Shown: in pieces, positions 36,699-45,493 of the stretch
How the letters are laid out: every line of letters begins with the position of its first letter
Numbering within the stretch: the first letter of the stretch is position 1
Source of the DNA: an uncultured Paracoccaceae bacterium
GTDB taxonomy: Bacteria; Pseudomonadota; Alphaproteobacteria; Rhodobacterales; Rhodobacteraceae
Direction: 5' to 3'
NCBI GenBank assembly: GCA_958439195.1
Contig: OY288161.1
Coordinates: 1 to 64,000 of the forward strand
DNA length: 64,000 nucleotides
Position numbers and translations under genes: made by a program
The notes under the pieces: model-generated
Database searches by the model: none
What the model was told of the DNA's origin: nothing
Seen by the model: the letters and a program-made list of their open reading frames with translations, nothing else

Positions 36699-37510
36699 AC
36701 CACCGCCATCACACGGGCAGGCCCGCCTGTGCCGGTCTTGTGTTTGGGCGCACCGATGAAAACGGTGGCCCCCGCCGCGGGCAACGCGTCCAATCCCGCC
36801 AGGTTTTCAATCCCGAACCGTCCACCCGGCAGCCAACTGAAATGCACGGCGAAATCGGCGGAATTGCCGGGGTCCAGCGACAGCGTATCCACCCCGATGC
36901 AAGCCGCATCCAGCCCGGCCAGCATATCCGTCGCCGCCTTTGAAAAGCCCGGAAAGGCGAATTTACCCTCTGTATCATTACGATAAGACGGATCGCCAAC
37001 CTTGGCCGCCCAGCCCGAATTCATGGCCACGCAGGCACCGGCTGGAATATCGCCATTCGCACTGACCCAGGCTTCGATATCGGCGGGCTCCACCATAGCA
37101 TTCGGATCTTCGGCAACCTTGGCCTTGATGTCGATGATGCAAAGCGGGCACATCAGGCGTTCGGGTGCCAGGTCAGCCACCGATGTGCCATCTTCGGTAA
37201 AGTGCAAAGGCGCGTCGATATGCGTGCCGGTATGTTCAAAAATTGTCAGCTTCCACAATTGATATCCGGAATCCGCAAACTTGACCGCCGGTTCATAAAT
37301 GATCCCCGGATTGCCGTCGAAGGTCGGGAATGCACCATCATAGGCATGGGTCAGATCAACCACCCGCCCCGCCGCCTGCGCCAATGCCGGACGTGCCGCT
37401 GTCAGCCCAGAGGCCACCACCGCAGCGGTTGTTGCGGCCGCGCCGGTGAACAACGATCGGCGTGACAGCATGGATTGCTTGACCGACTCGATAAGGCAGG
37501 TGTCACACAT
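36695..37510 (-). CDS. Tat-exported cyclase-family (kynurenine formamidase-like) hydrolase
   Basis: A 271-residue protein of the PF04199 'cyclase' family, metal-dependent hydrolases that include kynurenine formamidase. The metal motif HTGTHIDAPLHF is at about residues 93-104. A twin-arginine signal (LSRRSLFTGAAATTAAVVASG, ending in ARPALAQA) predicts export folded to the periplasm. An AAGGAGGAT lies before the ATG at 37510 and the leader is A-rich, unlike the neighbouring gene junctions. It is coupled to the AhpD-like gene and inserted between ureB and ureC. The substrate is unknown; an amide or lactone is likely. Confidence 0.85.
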   Translation of the reverse strand: MCDTCLIESVKQSMLSRRSLFTGAAATTAAVVASGLTAARPALAQAAGRVVDLTHAYDGAFPTFDGNPGIIYEPAVKFADSGYQLWKLTIFEHTGTHIDAPLHFTEDGTSVADLAPERLMCPLCIIDIKAKVAEDPNAMVEPADIEAWVSANGDIPAGACVAMNSGWAAKVGDPSYRNDTEGKFAFPGFSKAATDMLAGLDAACIGVDTLSLDPGNSADFAVHFSWLPGGRFGIENLAGLDALPAAGATVFIGAPKHKTGTGGPARVMAVV

Positions 37511-37624
37511 GGTATCCTCCTTGTTTTCGTTGTGTTTTTTTCTGCGATCTGGGTGCCGCGGCCCGATCTCTCCGCAGGTCGGACCCTAAGCCTTTCATCC
37601 ACGACGACCGTGCGTCAAGCGTGG

Positions 37625-37930
37625 TCACAGTGGACCCATCACCTTGCCGTTGAAACCATAGACGGTGCGATTGCCACCCAGCGGTACAAGCCGGACCTCG
37701 CGGCTTTGTCCGGGTTCAAAACGCACAGCCGTGCCGGCCGGAATATCCAGCCGCATGCCATGTGCGGCCGCGCGGTCAAAGGACAGGCCGGGATTGGTTT
37801 CGGCAAAATGGTAATGGCTGCCCACCTGCACCGGTCTGTCACCGGTGTTGGCGACCATAATTGTCAATTCAGGCGCTTCGGCATTCAGGATGATGTCGCC
37901 CTCTGCCGGAAAAATCTCACCAGGGATCAT
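37625..37930 (-). CDS. ureB: Urease beta subunit UreB
   Basis: A 101-residue structural subunit with the beta-type start MIPGEIFPAEGDIILN and the family core GDRPVQVGSHYHFAETNPGLSFDR and IPAGTAVRFEPGQSREV. It lies 12 bases after the HupE/UreJ gene; ureC is separated from it by two unrelated genes, which is unusual as ureB and ureC are normally adjacent. Confidence 0.97.
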   Translation of the reverse strand: MIPGEIFPAEGDIILNAEAPELTIMVANTGDRPVQVGSHYHFAETNPGLSFDRAAAHGMRLDIPAGTAVRFEPGQSREVRLVPLGGNRTVYGFNGKVMGPL

Positions 37931-37942
37931 GTTAACGGCCCT

Positions 37943-38515
37943 TTATCCAAAGGCCAGTGACAGGCCCGCAAGGGCCGTCGCTGCGCCAACAAACCGAAGT
38001 GTTTTCCGTGCAAAGCCGGATTTCAAGGACAGGCCAAGCGCAACGCCCGCCAGATGCAGCGCCGCCGTGGCAAGCCCAAAGCCAAGCGCATAGGCGGCAA
38101 AATCACCCCCTCCTGCCTCGGCTCCGTGGGCATGTCCATGAAACAGCCCAAAGATGGATGCGATCGCCGTTGCCCAGAACGGTGGAAAACGCAAAACCAA
38201 CGCTGCGGCACATCCCATAAACACGACCGATGCCAGGATCATCGGCTCGACCCCCGGCAGGGGTAGGCCGGCATAGGCTGCCGCGCCGCCCATCAGCATG
38301 GCCACAACGAACCCAAGCGGCATCGCCCAAAGCGCGCGCCCCGCCAGCATTGCGGCCCATATGCCCACGGATACCATCGCCAGCAGGTGATCCGCGCCGC
38401 CAACAGGATGCGCCAGACCCATAAGAAAGCCTGAAACATGGCCGCCTTCATGCGCCCAAAGCGCCGATGGGGCAGCGACGGCAACCGCAGCTATGAATTG
38501 GGCAATGTATCGCAT
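37943..38515 (-). CDS. ureJ: HupE/UreJ family membrane protein, probable nickel permease
   Basis: A 190-residue membrane protein with an N-terminal signal-like helix (MRYIAQFIAAVAVAAPSALWA) then six helices. The family motif HPVGGADHLLAMVSVGIWA (HP-X5-DH type, about residues 36-54) and FGLFHGHAHGAE provide metal-binding His residues. HupE/UreJ proteins are nickel permeases; the place between ureA and ureB supports nickel supply for urease. The ATG at 38515 is 11 bases after the ureA stop. Confidence 0.9.
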   Translation of the reverse strand: MRYIAQFIAAVAVAAPSALWAHEGGHVSGFLMGLAHPVGGADHLLAMVSVGIWAAMLAGRALWAMPLGFVVAMLMGGAAAYAGLPLPGVEPMILASVVFMGCAAALVLRFPPFWATAIASIFGLFHGHAHGAEAGGGDFAAYALGFGLATAALHLAGVALGLSLKSGFARKTLRFVGAATALAGLSLAFG

Positions 38516-38526
38516 CTGGATGCCTT

Positions 38527-38829
38527 TCAGCGGATCGGATGATGAACGGTGACAAGTTTGGTGCCATCGGGAAAGGTCGCCTCGACCTGGACCGAATGGA
38601 TCATTTCGGGAATGCCTTCCATGCACTGGTCACGAGAAATGACATGCGCGCCCGCCTCCATCAGATCGGCGACAGAGCGGCCATCACGGGCACCTTCGAC
38701 GACGAAATCGGTGATCAGGGCAATCGCTTCGGGATGGTTCAGCTTTACGCCACGCGCCAACCTGCCGCGCGCAACCATTGCGGCAAGGCTGATCAGCAGC
38801 TTGTCCTTTTCACGGGGGGTAAGGTTCAT
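38527..38829 (-). CDS. ureA: Urease gamma subunit UreA
   Basis: A 100-residue subunit starting MNLTPREKDKLLISLAAMVA, the family hallmark, with KLNHPEAIALITDFVVEGARDG and the C-terminal FPDGTKLVTVHHPIR. Its start overlaps the ureD stop by 4 bases. Confidence 0.98.
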   Translation of the reverse strand: MNLTPREKDKLLISLAAMVARGRLARGVKLNHPEAIALITDFVVEGARDGRSVADLMEAGAHVISRDQCMEGIPEMIHSVQVEATFPDGTKLVTVHHPIR

Positions 38830-39659
38830 GCTGTCCTCTCTTGAAATTGCCAGACCCGCGGCAAGACCGCGCCGCGCCGCAAGACCGATACGGCGCGGGC
38901 AATCTGGCGACGCAAGGGCCAGCCGTCCTGTGCTACTGCGCGCAGGGTCAACCGCCCGTCAAAGGCCGAAGCGGCGGCTGTCACGCCCGGTTCATCCAGC
39001 ACGCGGCGCAACGGTGCCAGCGCATCCTCCAACCCCGGCGCAATCATGACAAGACTGGCAAAGGCCCGTGCCCCCCCCAACACCGCCACCCCCGCCGCCA
39101 GCGCCGCATCATCCAGCGTCAGGGGTTCGACATGCAGGGGGCGGTCGCCCAACCATATCTCGCGCCGATCCCGAAACCGGATGCGCCCAACCGTTTCGCC
39201 CATAGCCGCGCGGCCCAGAACAACCGTCTCCAACGCCAGACATCCCGCGCCTTGGCCAAGGTCGATCCGCGTCCTGCGGTCCATCGCGGCGGCGTCGAAC
39301 AGGATGGTTTCCTGCGGCAGCCAATCCAGCCAACCGCCTGCCCCCACCCGCAATGTAACATCCACCCGCGCCAGCCCTGCACCCGCGCGATACGCACGTT
39401 CAGCGGTCTGCGTCGTGGCCGTTGCGCGCAGACCGTCTTCCAGCGTTACGGAATAGGAAAGCCTGTCGCCGCCGGTCAGGCCGCCCGAAGTGTTCAGGAA
39501 CACAATCTCTGGCGCATGTCCCACACGGGGCAGGATCGCCTTGGCCGAACCCGACTGTCGCAGATCGACAAGCCTTACCTGCCCATTATCCAGCCGCAGG
39601 CGGACTGCCGCGTCACCACGGCTGCGCTGATGCGTTTGCAGGGGGGTCATATCGGCCAT
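38826..39659 (-). CDS. ureD: Urease accessory protein UreD
   Basis: A 277-residue beta-rich scaffold (UreH/UreD) of the urease activation complex. Family segments are IVFLNTSGGLTGGDRLSYSV (about residues 52-71) and GGWLDWLPQETILFDAAAMDRRTRIDL. It is the first gene of the urease operon and lies 376 bases from the divergent antitoxin-like gene. Confidence 0.95.
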   Translation of the reverse strand: MADMTPLQTHQRSRGDAAVRLRLDNGQVRLVDLRQSGSAKAILPRVGHAPEIVFLNTSGGLTGGDRLSYSVTLEDGLRATATTQTAERAYRAGAGLARVDVTLRVGAGGWLDWLPQETILFDAAAMDRRTRIDLGQGAGCLALETVVLGRAAMGETVGRIRFRDRREIWLGDRPLHVEPLTLDDAALAAGVAVLGGARAFASLVMIAPGLEDALAPLRRVLDEPGVTAAASAFDGRLTLRAVAQDGWPLRRQIARAVSVLRRGAVLPRVWQFQERTA

Positions 39660-39826
39660 GGAAACTCCTCAGTCCACCCAATCGGAAGGCATGCATGTTG
39701 ATCAATGGAGCAGTGTCAGCCGCCTGATCCGCCGATGACGCGGCGGGGCAAGACGCACAAGATTTGGGCACCTTGCCCGAACCTATGTCAACGCGCGAAA
39801 TCGGGCCAAAGCGGGGCGCCTTTGCT

Positions 39827-39858
39827 AACCAGAGGTTATCGATGACTAACCATAGGTT
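39827..39858. repeat. Paired AACC-N3-GGTT palindromes
   Basis: AACCAGAGGTT at 39827-39837 and AACCATAGGTT at 39848-39858, both preceded by CT, lie exactly 21 bp apart, two helical turns. This looks like an operator for a dimeric regulator binding one DNA face. Confidence 0.6.
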
Positions 39859-39907
39859 GTGTGTCACCTTGGAACCGATACGCAAGGACTGGTGCGAACG
39901 GGATTTC

Positions 39908-39937
39908 TGTGGATAACTGAAACTGCGCCGTGGATAA
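39908..39937 (-). repeat. Paired DnaA-box-like motifs
   Basis: The complement of TGTGGATAA (39908-39916) is TTATCCACA, the DnaA-box consensus; a one-mismatch copy CGTGGATAA lies at 39929-39937, again 21 bp away in the same orientation. Confidence 0.5.
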
Positions 39938-40035
39938 GTTGGCGACATAGGCATTAGGTTTATCGTCGTTGTCCCCGGTGCGTGTACGTTTGCTTCATAT
40001 CAAAGAAATTGTTTGGCGAACGGAGACAGTTCGAA

Positions 40036-40332
40036 ATGAACCGGATGAGCATGAGGGAATTTCCCAAGACGGCGATGAACCGCAAGGCAAGCGATGTCTA
40101 TGAGGCGGCTTCGGTCGGGCCTGTCAGCCTGTCGGAACACGGCACCTCGCGCTTTGTCATCATGTCGCGCCGTTTTTACGACGAACACTTCGGCAAGGGC
40201 ACGGCCCCAATCGATCCGCAGAAGCCGACCATCGAACAGGTCAAGATCGAAAATGTCGACCTGACCGAGGAAGAGGCACAGCCGTTGGTCGAGGAATTGG
40301 AACGTCTGATCGGCGCCCGCGATTGGGGGTGA
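40036..40332 (+). CDS. Phd/YefM-like antitoxin or DNA-binding protein, orphan
   Basis: A 98-residue protein. The segment NRKASDVYEAASVGPVSLSEHGTSRFVIMSRRFYDEHF (about residues 14-52) has the Phd/YefM antitoxin pattern (an N-terminal DNA-binding fold with 'P-V-x-L-x-x-H-G-x-x-x-F-V-x-M-S'). The C-terminal half is acidic and probably helical. GGAGACAG lies before the ATG at 40036. No toxin gene follows: the next gene is on the opposite strand. It may bind the palindromes just upstream, which is inferred. Family assignment is moderate. Confidence 0.6.
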   Translation: MNRMSMREFPKTAMNRKASDVYEAASVGPVSLSEHGTSRFVIMSRRFYDEHFGKGTAPIDPQKPTIEQVKIENVDLTEEEAQPLVEELERLIGARDWG

Positions 40333-40374
40333 CGCGTCGGGCGTCATCTTCAACGGGTGGCTGCGGATCGGCCG

Positions 40375-41820
40375 TCAGCCCCCTATGAAGTCGGCCAGCA
40401 CGGCGCGTGTGCCCCGCGCGCCCAAATCGGCAAGGAAGCCCGCAAAGCACGCAATGACCTTCGGGTCACGGCCCATCGTGCCATAGATATCCTCCATCGC
40501 AAGCCATTTTGCCGGATCACCCTGTGCCGCACGCGCCGTGGATTGCAGCCTGTCCCAGTTCGGATCATTCGGCGCGATTTCCACCCCAGCGTCAGTGCGC
40601 CCCATGCAGTAGCGACACCACAGCGCGCTTTCCAGGATCAGACCACGTGGCAAATTCCCCCGCGCCAGATTGTCGGCGATTGAGGGGATGATGAACTTCG
40701 GCTGTCGGTTCGACCCATCCAGACACAGGCGACGTTCGGTATCGGCAATCTCCGGATTTGAAAACCGGGCGCGGATCTGATCGTAGTAGGCGTAAAGATC
40801 GGTGCCCGGCACGGGTGGCACGATGGGGATGATTTCCTCGCGTTCCACCTTGTCGAGGAACCCGCGGATCAACGGGTCGGCCATCGCCTCATGCACATAT
40901 TCGATGTCCATCAACCCGCCCGGATAGGCGATGATGGCGTGACCGCCATTCAGGATGCGGATCTTCATCGCCTCATAGGCATGGACATGGGGGGTAAATG
41001 TCACGCCCACCTTTTCCAGCGGCGGGCGTCCGGCGGGAAAATGATCCTCCAGAACCCATTGCCGGAACGGTTCACAGGTGACGGGGACCGGATCGTCCGC
41101 CAATCCGAAGGACGCAGCCATCGTGCGTTCGCGCGGCCCGGTGGCAGGGGTGATGCGGTCCACCATGCCGTTGGGAAAGGCCACCTCTGCTGCCACCCAA
41201 TCGGCCAGTGCCGGATCGGACAGGCGGGCAAGTCCCGTCACAGCGGCACGTGTCACATCGCCGTTGCCGGGAAGGTTGTCACAGGACATCACGGTGAAGG
41301 CCGGCACTCCGGCCGCGCGACGGGCGCGCAGCGCAGCGAGGATCGCGCCAAAGGCGGTGGCGGGCCGGTCAGGACTGCGGGCATCGGCCAGAATTTCGGG
41401 ATGGCTCGGGTCGAATTGCCCGGTGGCGGGATCTACGAAATAGCCGCCTTCGGTGACGGTCAGTGACACGATACGAATATTGGGCTGCGACATGGCGGCA
41501 ATCAGGGGGGCATTGTCCGGCGCGACCGGCAGGAAATCGACCATCGCCCCGATCCGGCGGGCGGATTTTCCGGCCGGGTCCAGTTCGATGACCGTTGACA
41601 GGCAATCCTGCGCCAGCAGGGCATCGCGCATCCGTGCATCGGGTCCGCGGACCCCTGCGCCGATGATGGCCCAATCCATCCCTTCGCCCAGGGCAAACAG
41701 ATCATCAAGATAAACGGCCATATGCGCGCGGTGAAAATTGCCCAGCCCGATATGCACGATGCCCGGTATCAGGCGGCTGCGGTCGTAGGCGGGCAATGAA
41801 AAGGCAGGCGTGATTGTCAT
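40375..41820 (-). CDS. mtlK: Mannitol 2-dehydrogenase
   Basis: A 481-residue polyol dehydrogenase of the long-chain mannitol dehydrogenase family, oxidising D-mannitol to D-fructose with NAD. It has GIVHIGLGNFHRAHMAVYLDDL at the start (NAD-binding region), and the catalytic Lys in MKIRILNGGHAIIAYPG near residue 297. It follows smoS after 91 bases at the end of the polyol operon; the same gene order is known in Rhodobacter sphaeroides. Confidence 0.93.
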   Translation of the reverse strand: MTITPAFSLPAYDRSRLIPGIVHIGLGNFHRAHMAVYLDDLFALGEGMDWAIIGAGVRGPDARMRDALLAQDCLSTVIELDPAGKSARRIGAMVDFLPVAPDNAPLIAAMSQPNIRIVSLTVTEGGYFVDPATGQFDPSHPEILADARSPDRPATAFGAILAALRARRAAGVPAFTVMSCDNLPGNGDVTRAAVTGLARLSDPALADWVAAEVAFPNGMVDRITPATGPRERTMAASFGLADDPVPVTCEPFRQWVLEDHFPAGRPPLEKVGVTFTPHVHAYEAMKIRILNGGHAIIAYPGGLMDIEYVHEAMADPLIRGFLDKVEREEIIPIVPPVPGTDLYAYYDQIRARFSNPEIADTERRLCLDGSNRQPKFIIPSIADNLARGNLPRGLILESALWCRYCMGRTDAGVEIAPNDPNWDRLQSTARAAQGDPAKWLAMEDIYGTMGRDPKVIACFAGFLADLGARGTRAVLADFIGG

Positions 41821-41911
41821 GCGGGGCCTCGGAAGTTAAGGGCGAACCCTTGCGGCAAGACTGGAGCCAAGGGGTTAAGACGCAATTCATGCAGGGGTCG
41901 GCGGGGCATGG

Positions 41912-42682
41912 TCAGGCCATCCAGTTCCCGCCGTCGACACCAAAGCATTGTGCCACGATATAGCGAGCCTCGGGGGTGGCCAGGAAAATGGCCATTCCCG
42001 TCAGATCGGCCGCGGTGCCCATGCGCCCGAAAGGAACGGCTGCGCCCACCTCACGCTTTTTCTGGCCGGGGGATTTGCCTTCGTATTTGGCAAAGAAGGC
42101 ATCCACGCCATCCCAATGTTCGCCGTCCACCACGCCCGGCGCGATGGCGTTGACGTTGATGCCGTGCTGGATCAGGTTCAGCCCCGCCGATTGCGTCAGG
42201 CTGATCACCGCGGCCTTGGTGGCGCAGTAGACGGCCACCAGCCCTTCACCCCGCCGCCCGGCCTGTGACGCCATGTTGATGATTGTGCCCCCCTGCCCGC
42301 GCGCAATCATGTGGCGCGCGGCGGCCTGTGTGCAGAACAGGGTGCCTGCGACGTTGACGGCAAAGAGCTTGTCATAATCGGCACGGGTGATTTCGGCGAT
42401 AGGCGCGGCAGAGAACAGCGCGGCGTTGTTGATCAGGATGTCCAGATGACCCAGTTGCGCCAGCGCCGCATCAAAGCCCGCGTCTATGCTGTCTTGCCGT
42501 GTCACATCCATCTGCACCGCCACCGCCTGCGGACCAAGGCTGGCCGCAGCCTGCTTTACGGCGCTATCATTGATATCGGCCAAGGCGACCCGCGCCCCTT
42601 CGGCAATGTAAGCGCGGGCAATCTCGAAGCCGATCCCCCGCGCAGCACCCGTGATCAGGGCGTTTTTTCCCTGCAACCTCAT
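41912..42682 (-). CDS. smoS: Sorbitol dehydrogenase, short-chain family
   Basis: A 256-residue short-chain dehydrogenase: NAD-binding TGAARGIG (about residues 11-18), NNAA, and the catalytic Ser-Tyr-Lys set (NMASQAG and YCATKAA). The start overlaps the smoK stop by 4 bases (ATGA). In Rhodobacter sphaeroides the same position holds sorbitol dehydrogenase SmoS, which makes fructose from sorbitol and tagatose from galactitol. The specific substrate is inferred from this context. Confidence 0.9.
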   Translation of the reverse strand: MRLQGKNALITGAARGIGFEIARAYIAEGARVALADINDSAVKQAAASLGPQAVAVQMDVTRQDSIDAGFDAALAQLGHLDILINNAALFSAAPIAEITRADYDKLFAVNVAGTLFCTQAAARHMIARGQGGTIINMASQAGRRGEGLVAVYCATKAAVISLTQSAGLNLIQHGINVNAIAPGVVDGEHWDGVDAFFAKYEGKSPGQKKREVGAAVPFGRMGTAADLTGMAIFLATPEARYIVAQCFGVDGGNWMA

Positions 42683-43677
42683 GCCAGTGCCTTTCCGTCT
42701 GCGCCAAAGCGGTGGATGCGATCTGGCCTTGGGGCAAGGCTGATCCGGTCGCCGTGGCGCAGGCCCACCTCGCCATCGGCGCGCACGGTGATGGTGTCGC
42801 CAGTGTCCAGAACCACCTTCAGAAAGGTGTCCGACCCCAGATGTTCGGTCAGGCCAACCACGCCGTGCCAAGACCCGCTCTCCACGATATCCAGATGTTC
42901 AGGCCGAACCCCGATGGTGTCCGCGCCTTGCGCGGCCGCCACAGCCCCCTGGACCAGATTCATCTTGGGGCTGCCGATAAAGCCTGCAACGAACAGGTTG
43001 GCGGGGCGGTGATACAGTTCCAGAGGCGATCCGACCTGTTCGATATTGCCGGCGTTCAAAACAACGATCTTGTCGGCCATGGTCATGGCTTCGACCTGAT
43101 CATGGGTCACATAGATCATCGTGGTCTTCAGCGTCTGGTGCAGTTCGGTGATTTCCTGCCGCATCGAAACGCGCAGCGCCGCATCCAGATTGGACAGCGG
43201 TTCATCAAACAGAAAGGCCGCAGGCTCCCGCACGATGGCCCGCCCGATGGCGACACGCTGCCGCTGGCCGCCTGACAACTGGCCGGGGCGGCGGTCAAGG
43301 TAATTGGTCAGATTCAGGATGCGCGCGGCATTCTGGACCTTCTTTTCCTGCTCCTCCTCCGACAACCCCGCCATCTTCAGGGGAAAGGCGATGTTCTTGC
43401 GCACTGTCATGTGCGGGTAAAGCGCATAACTTTGAAACACCATCGCCAGCCCGCGTTTCGCCGGGGGCAGATAGGTGGCATCCAGACCGTCAATGTCGAT
43501 CTGGCCTGCGGTCACATCCTCCAGCCCTGCGATGAGGCGCAGAAGCGTGGATTTGCCACAGCCCGACGGACCGACAAAGACAACGAATTCGCCGTCTTCA
43601 ATGGTCAGGTTGATGTCGGGGATGACCGCCACCTCGCCGAAGGATTTGTTGACGTGCTTGAGTGTTATCTTGCCCAT
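42679..43677 (-). CDS. smoK: Polyol ABC transporter ATPase SmoK
   Basis: A 332-residue MalK-type ATPase with Walker A GPSGCGKST, signature LSGGQRQRVA, Walker B AFLFDEPLSNLD and a C-terminal regulatory domain (about residues 235-332). It is coupled to smoS and lies 7 bases after the permease gene. Confidence 0.93.
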   Translation of the reverse strand: MGKITLKHVNKSFGEVAVIPDINLTIEDGEFVVFVGPSGCGKSTLLRLIAGLEDVTAGQIDIDGLDATYLPPAKRGLAMVFQSYALYPHMTVRKNIAFPLKMAGLSEEEQEKKVQNAARILNLTNYLDRRPGQLSGGQRQRVAIGRAIVREPAAFLFDEPLSNLDAALRVSMRQEITELHQTLKTTMIYVTHDQVEAMTMADKIVVLNAGNIEQVGSPLELYHRPANLFVAGFIGSPKMNLVQGAVAAAQGADTIGVRPEHLDIVESGSWHGVVGLTEHLGSDTFLKVVLDTGDTITVRADGEVGLRHGDRISLAPRPDRIHRFGADGKALA

Positions 43678-43684
43678 GGGAACC

Positions 43685-44515
43685 TCACTTCACCGCGCCA
43701 AAGGTCAGGCCACGGACGAGTTGTTTCTGGCTGAACCAGCCAAGGATCAGGATCGGCGCGATGGCCATTGTGCTGGCCGCGCTGAGTTTTGCGTAGAACA
43801 GTCCCTGCGGTGCCGAAAAGCTGGCGATAAAGGCCGACAGGGGTGCTGCCTTTGTGGTGGTCAGGACAATGGTCCAGAACGCCTCATTCCACGCAAGGAT
43901 GACGTTCAAGAGCAGGGTCGAGGCGATGCCGGGCAGCGCGATGGGCGTCAGGACGTAAAGGATTTCCTTGATCAACCCTGCACCGTCCATCCGCGCGGCC
44001 TCAAGGATTTCGCCGGGGATTTCCTTGAAATAGGTATACAGCATCCACACGATGATCGGCAGATTCATCAGCATCAGCGCCAAGACAAGGCCGATGCGCG
44101 TGTCGATCAGGCCCAGTTGCAGAAACAGCAGATACAGCGGGATCATCACCGCCACCGCGGGCATCATCTTGGTGGACAGCATCCACATCAGCAGATCCTT
44201 GGTCCTGCGCCCCGGCACAAAGGCCATGGCCCAGGCGGCGGGAATGGCGATGGCAAGACCCAGCAACGTGGAGCCAAGCGAGATGACGACCGAATTCCAG
44301 AAGAAGCGCGGGTAATCCGACCGCGACCAGACATCGGCATAATTCTCCAGCGTCCAATCCGCACCCAGCAGTTCAGGTGGCGAGGCAACGGCAGAGGCTT
44401 CGGTCTTGAAGCTGGTCAGGATCATCCACAGCACAGGAAAGAAGATGATCAGGGCGACCGACCATGCGGCGATGGTGGTCAGCGTCTTGCGGCGGGGGGA
44501 TGTGGCGCGGGCCAT
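43685..44515 (-). CDS. smoG: Polyol ABC transporter permease SmoG
   Basis: A 276-residue inner-membrane permease of the MalG type with six helices and the ATPase-contact EAA loop EILEAARMDGAGLIKEILYVLTPIALPG (about residues 171-199). It follows smoF after 9 bases. Confidence 0.92.
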   Translation of the reverse strand: MARATSPRRKTLTTIAAWSVALIIFFPVLWMILTSFKTEASAVASPPELLGADWTLENYADVWSRSDYPRFFWNSVVISLGSTLLGLAIAIPAAWAMAFVPGRRTKDLLMWMLSTKMMPAVAVMIPLYLLFLQLGLIDTRIGLVLALMLMNLPIIVWMLYTYFKEIPGEILEAARMDGAGLIKEILYVLTPIALPGIASTLLLNVILAWNEAFWTIVLTTTKAAPLSAFIASFSAPQGLFYAKLSAASTMAIAPILILGWFSQKQLVRGLTFGAVK

Positions 44516-44524
44516 GAGGATACC

Positions 44525-45397
44525 TTATGCGTCCAGATGACGGCCAATGCCGCGCATCAGGAAATAAGCGACGATGTTGGCAAGGATCACGGCGATGATC
44601 CCCCCGGCGGCGGCACGACCGATGTCTTTGGCAGCAATGGCCTGTTTGAAGATCATGTAGGGCAACGTGGTCGAGGCTGATCCCGGCCCGCCCTGGGTGG
44701 TGGTGAAAATCTCGCCAAAGATTCCCAGCAGAAAGATGGTCTGGATCAGGATGACCACGGTAATGGCGCGGGTCATGTGCGGCAGGATGATATAGCGCAG
44801 CCTGCTAAGCGCCGAGGCGCCGTCCATCTCAGCGGCCTCCAGTTGTTCAGATGACAACGATTGCAGTGAGGTCAGCAGGATCAGCGCGGCAAAGGGCAGC
44901 CATTCCCAAGACACGATGCCAATGACAGATAACAGCGGGTATTCTTCAAGGAACAGGATGGGTTGGGCGCCAAAGCCACGCGCGATAGCGGCAAACAGGC
45001 CGTTCTGCGGGTGCATGAACAGGTTTTCCCAGATCGAGGCGGCGACCGGCGGCATCACAAAGAAAGGCGCAATCACCAGAATGCGCAGCATCCCCTGCCC
45101 TTTCACCGGCTGGTCAATCAGCAGCGCGATCAGGATACCCAGCACGACGGTGATGACCAGCACCCCGCCCACCAGCGCCAGCGTGTTCCACAGGGCCAGC
45201 CAAAAATCGGGGGAATTGAAGAACCACAGATAGTTGGTGAACCCCACCCAACCCGTCCGGTCGGGCGACAGCAGGCGATACAGGCGGAAAGAATAATACA
45301 GCGTCATGGCCAGTGGCACGGCCATCCAGATGAACAAAAGCACCACCGACGGGGCCACCATCACACGTGCGGCAAGACGGCTGGACTGTGTGGACAT
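44525..45397 (-). CDS. smoF: Polyol ABC transporter permease SmoF
   Basis: A 290-residue MalF-type permease with six helices and the EAA loop EQLEAAEMDGASALSRLRYIILPHM (about residues 185-209). It lies 129 bases after the smoE stop, a gap with two hairpins. Confidence 0.92.
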   Translation of the reverse strand: MSTQSSRLAARVMVAPSVVLLFIWMAVPLAMTLYYSFRLYRLLSPDRTGWVGFTNYLWFFNSPDFWLALWNTLALVGGVLVITVVLGILIALLIDQPVKGQGMLRILVIAPFFVMPPVAASIWENLFMHPQNGLFAAIARGFGAQPILFLEEYPLLSVIGIVSWEWLPFAALILLTSLQSLSSEQLEAAEMDGASALSRLRYIILPHMTRAITVVILIQTIFLLGIFGEIFTTTQGGPGSASTTLPYMIFKQAIAAKDIGRAAAGGIIAVILANIVAYFLMRGIGRHLDA

Positions 45398-45454
45398 GGG
45401 CGTTCGCCTTCGGATCGGGGCCGGGATGCGGCGGGGAAAGTGACAGGGAAAGGG

Positions 45455-45483
45455 CTGCCTGCGCAGATCAGGCGCGCAGGCAG
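45455..45483 (-). promoter_or_regulatory. Strong hairpin between smoE and smoF
   Basis: Perfect 10-bp stem (CTGCCTGCGC and its complement) with a 9-base loop. No T-run follows on the transcript, so partial termination or mRNA-end protection for smoE is inferred. Confidence 0.6.
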
Positions 45484-45493
45484 GCCGATTGCT

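Larger units (their letters stand above)
39660..40035. promoter_or_regulatory. Control region between ureD and the antitoxin-like gene
   Basis: A 376-base non-coding stretch between divergent genes. It contains two AACC-N3-GGTT palindromes 21 bp apart (39827-39858) and two DnaA-box-like GTGGATAA motifs also 21 bp apart (39908-39937). No other gene could be supported. Confidence 0.55.

Noticed and set aside
39900..39960. Replication origin
   Set aside because: Only two DnaA-like boxes are present, with no AT-rich unwinding element or replication genes nearby.
40333..40374. Terminator between the antitoxin-like gene and mtlK
   Set aside because: Only a 5-bp imperfect stem and no T-run could be found.
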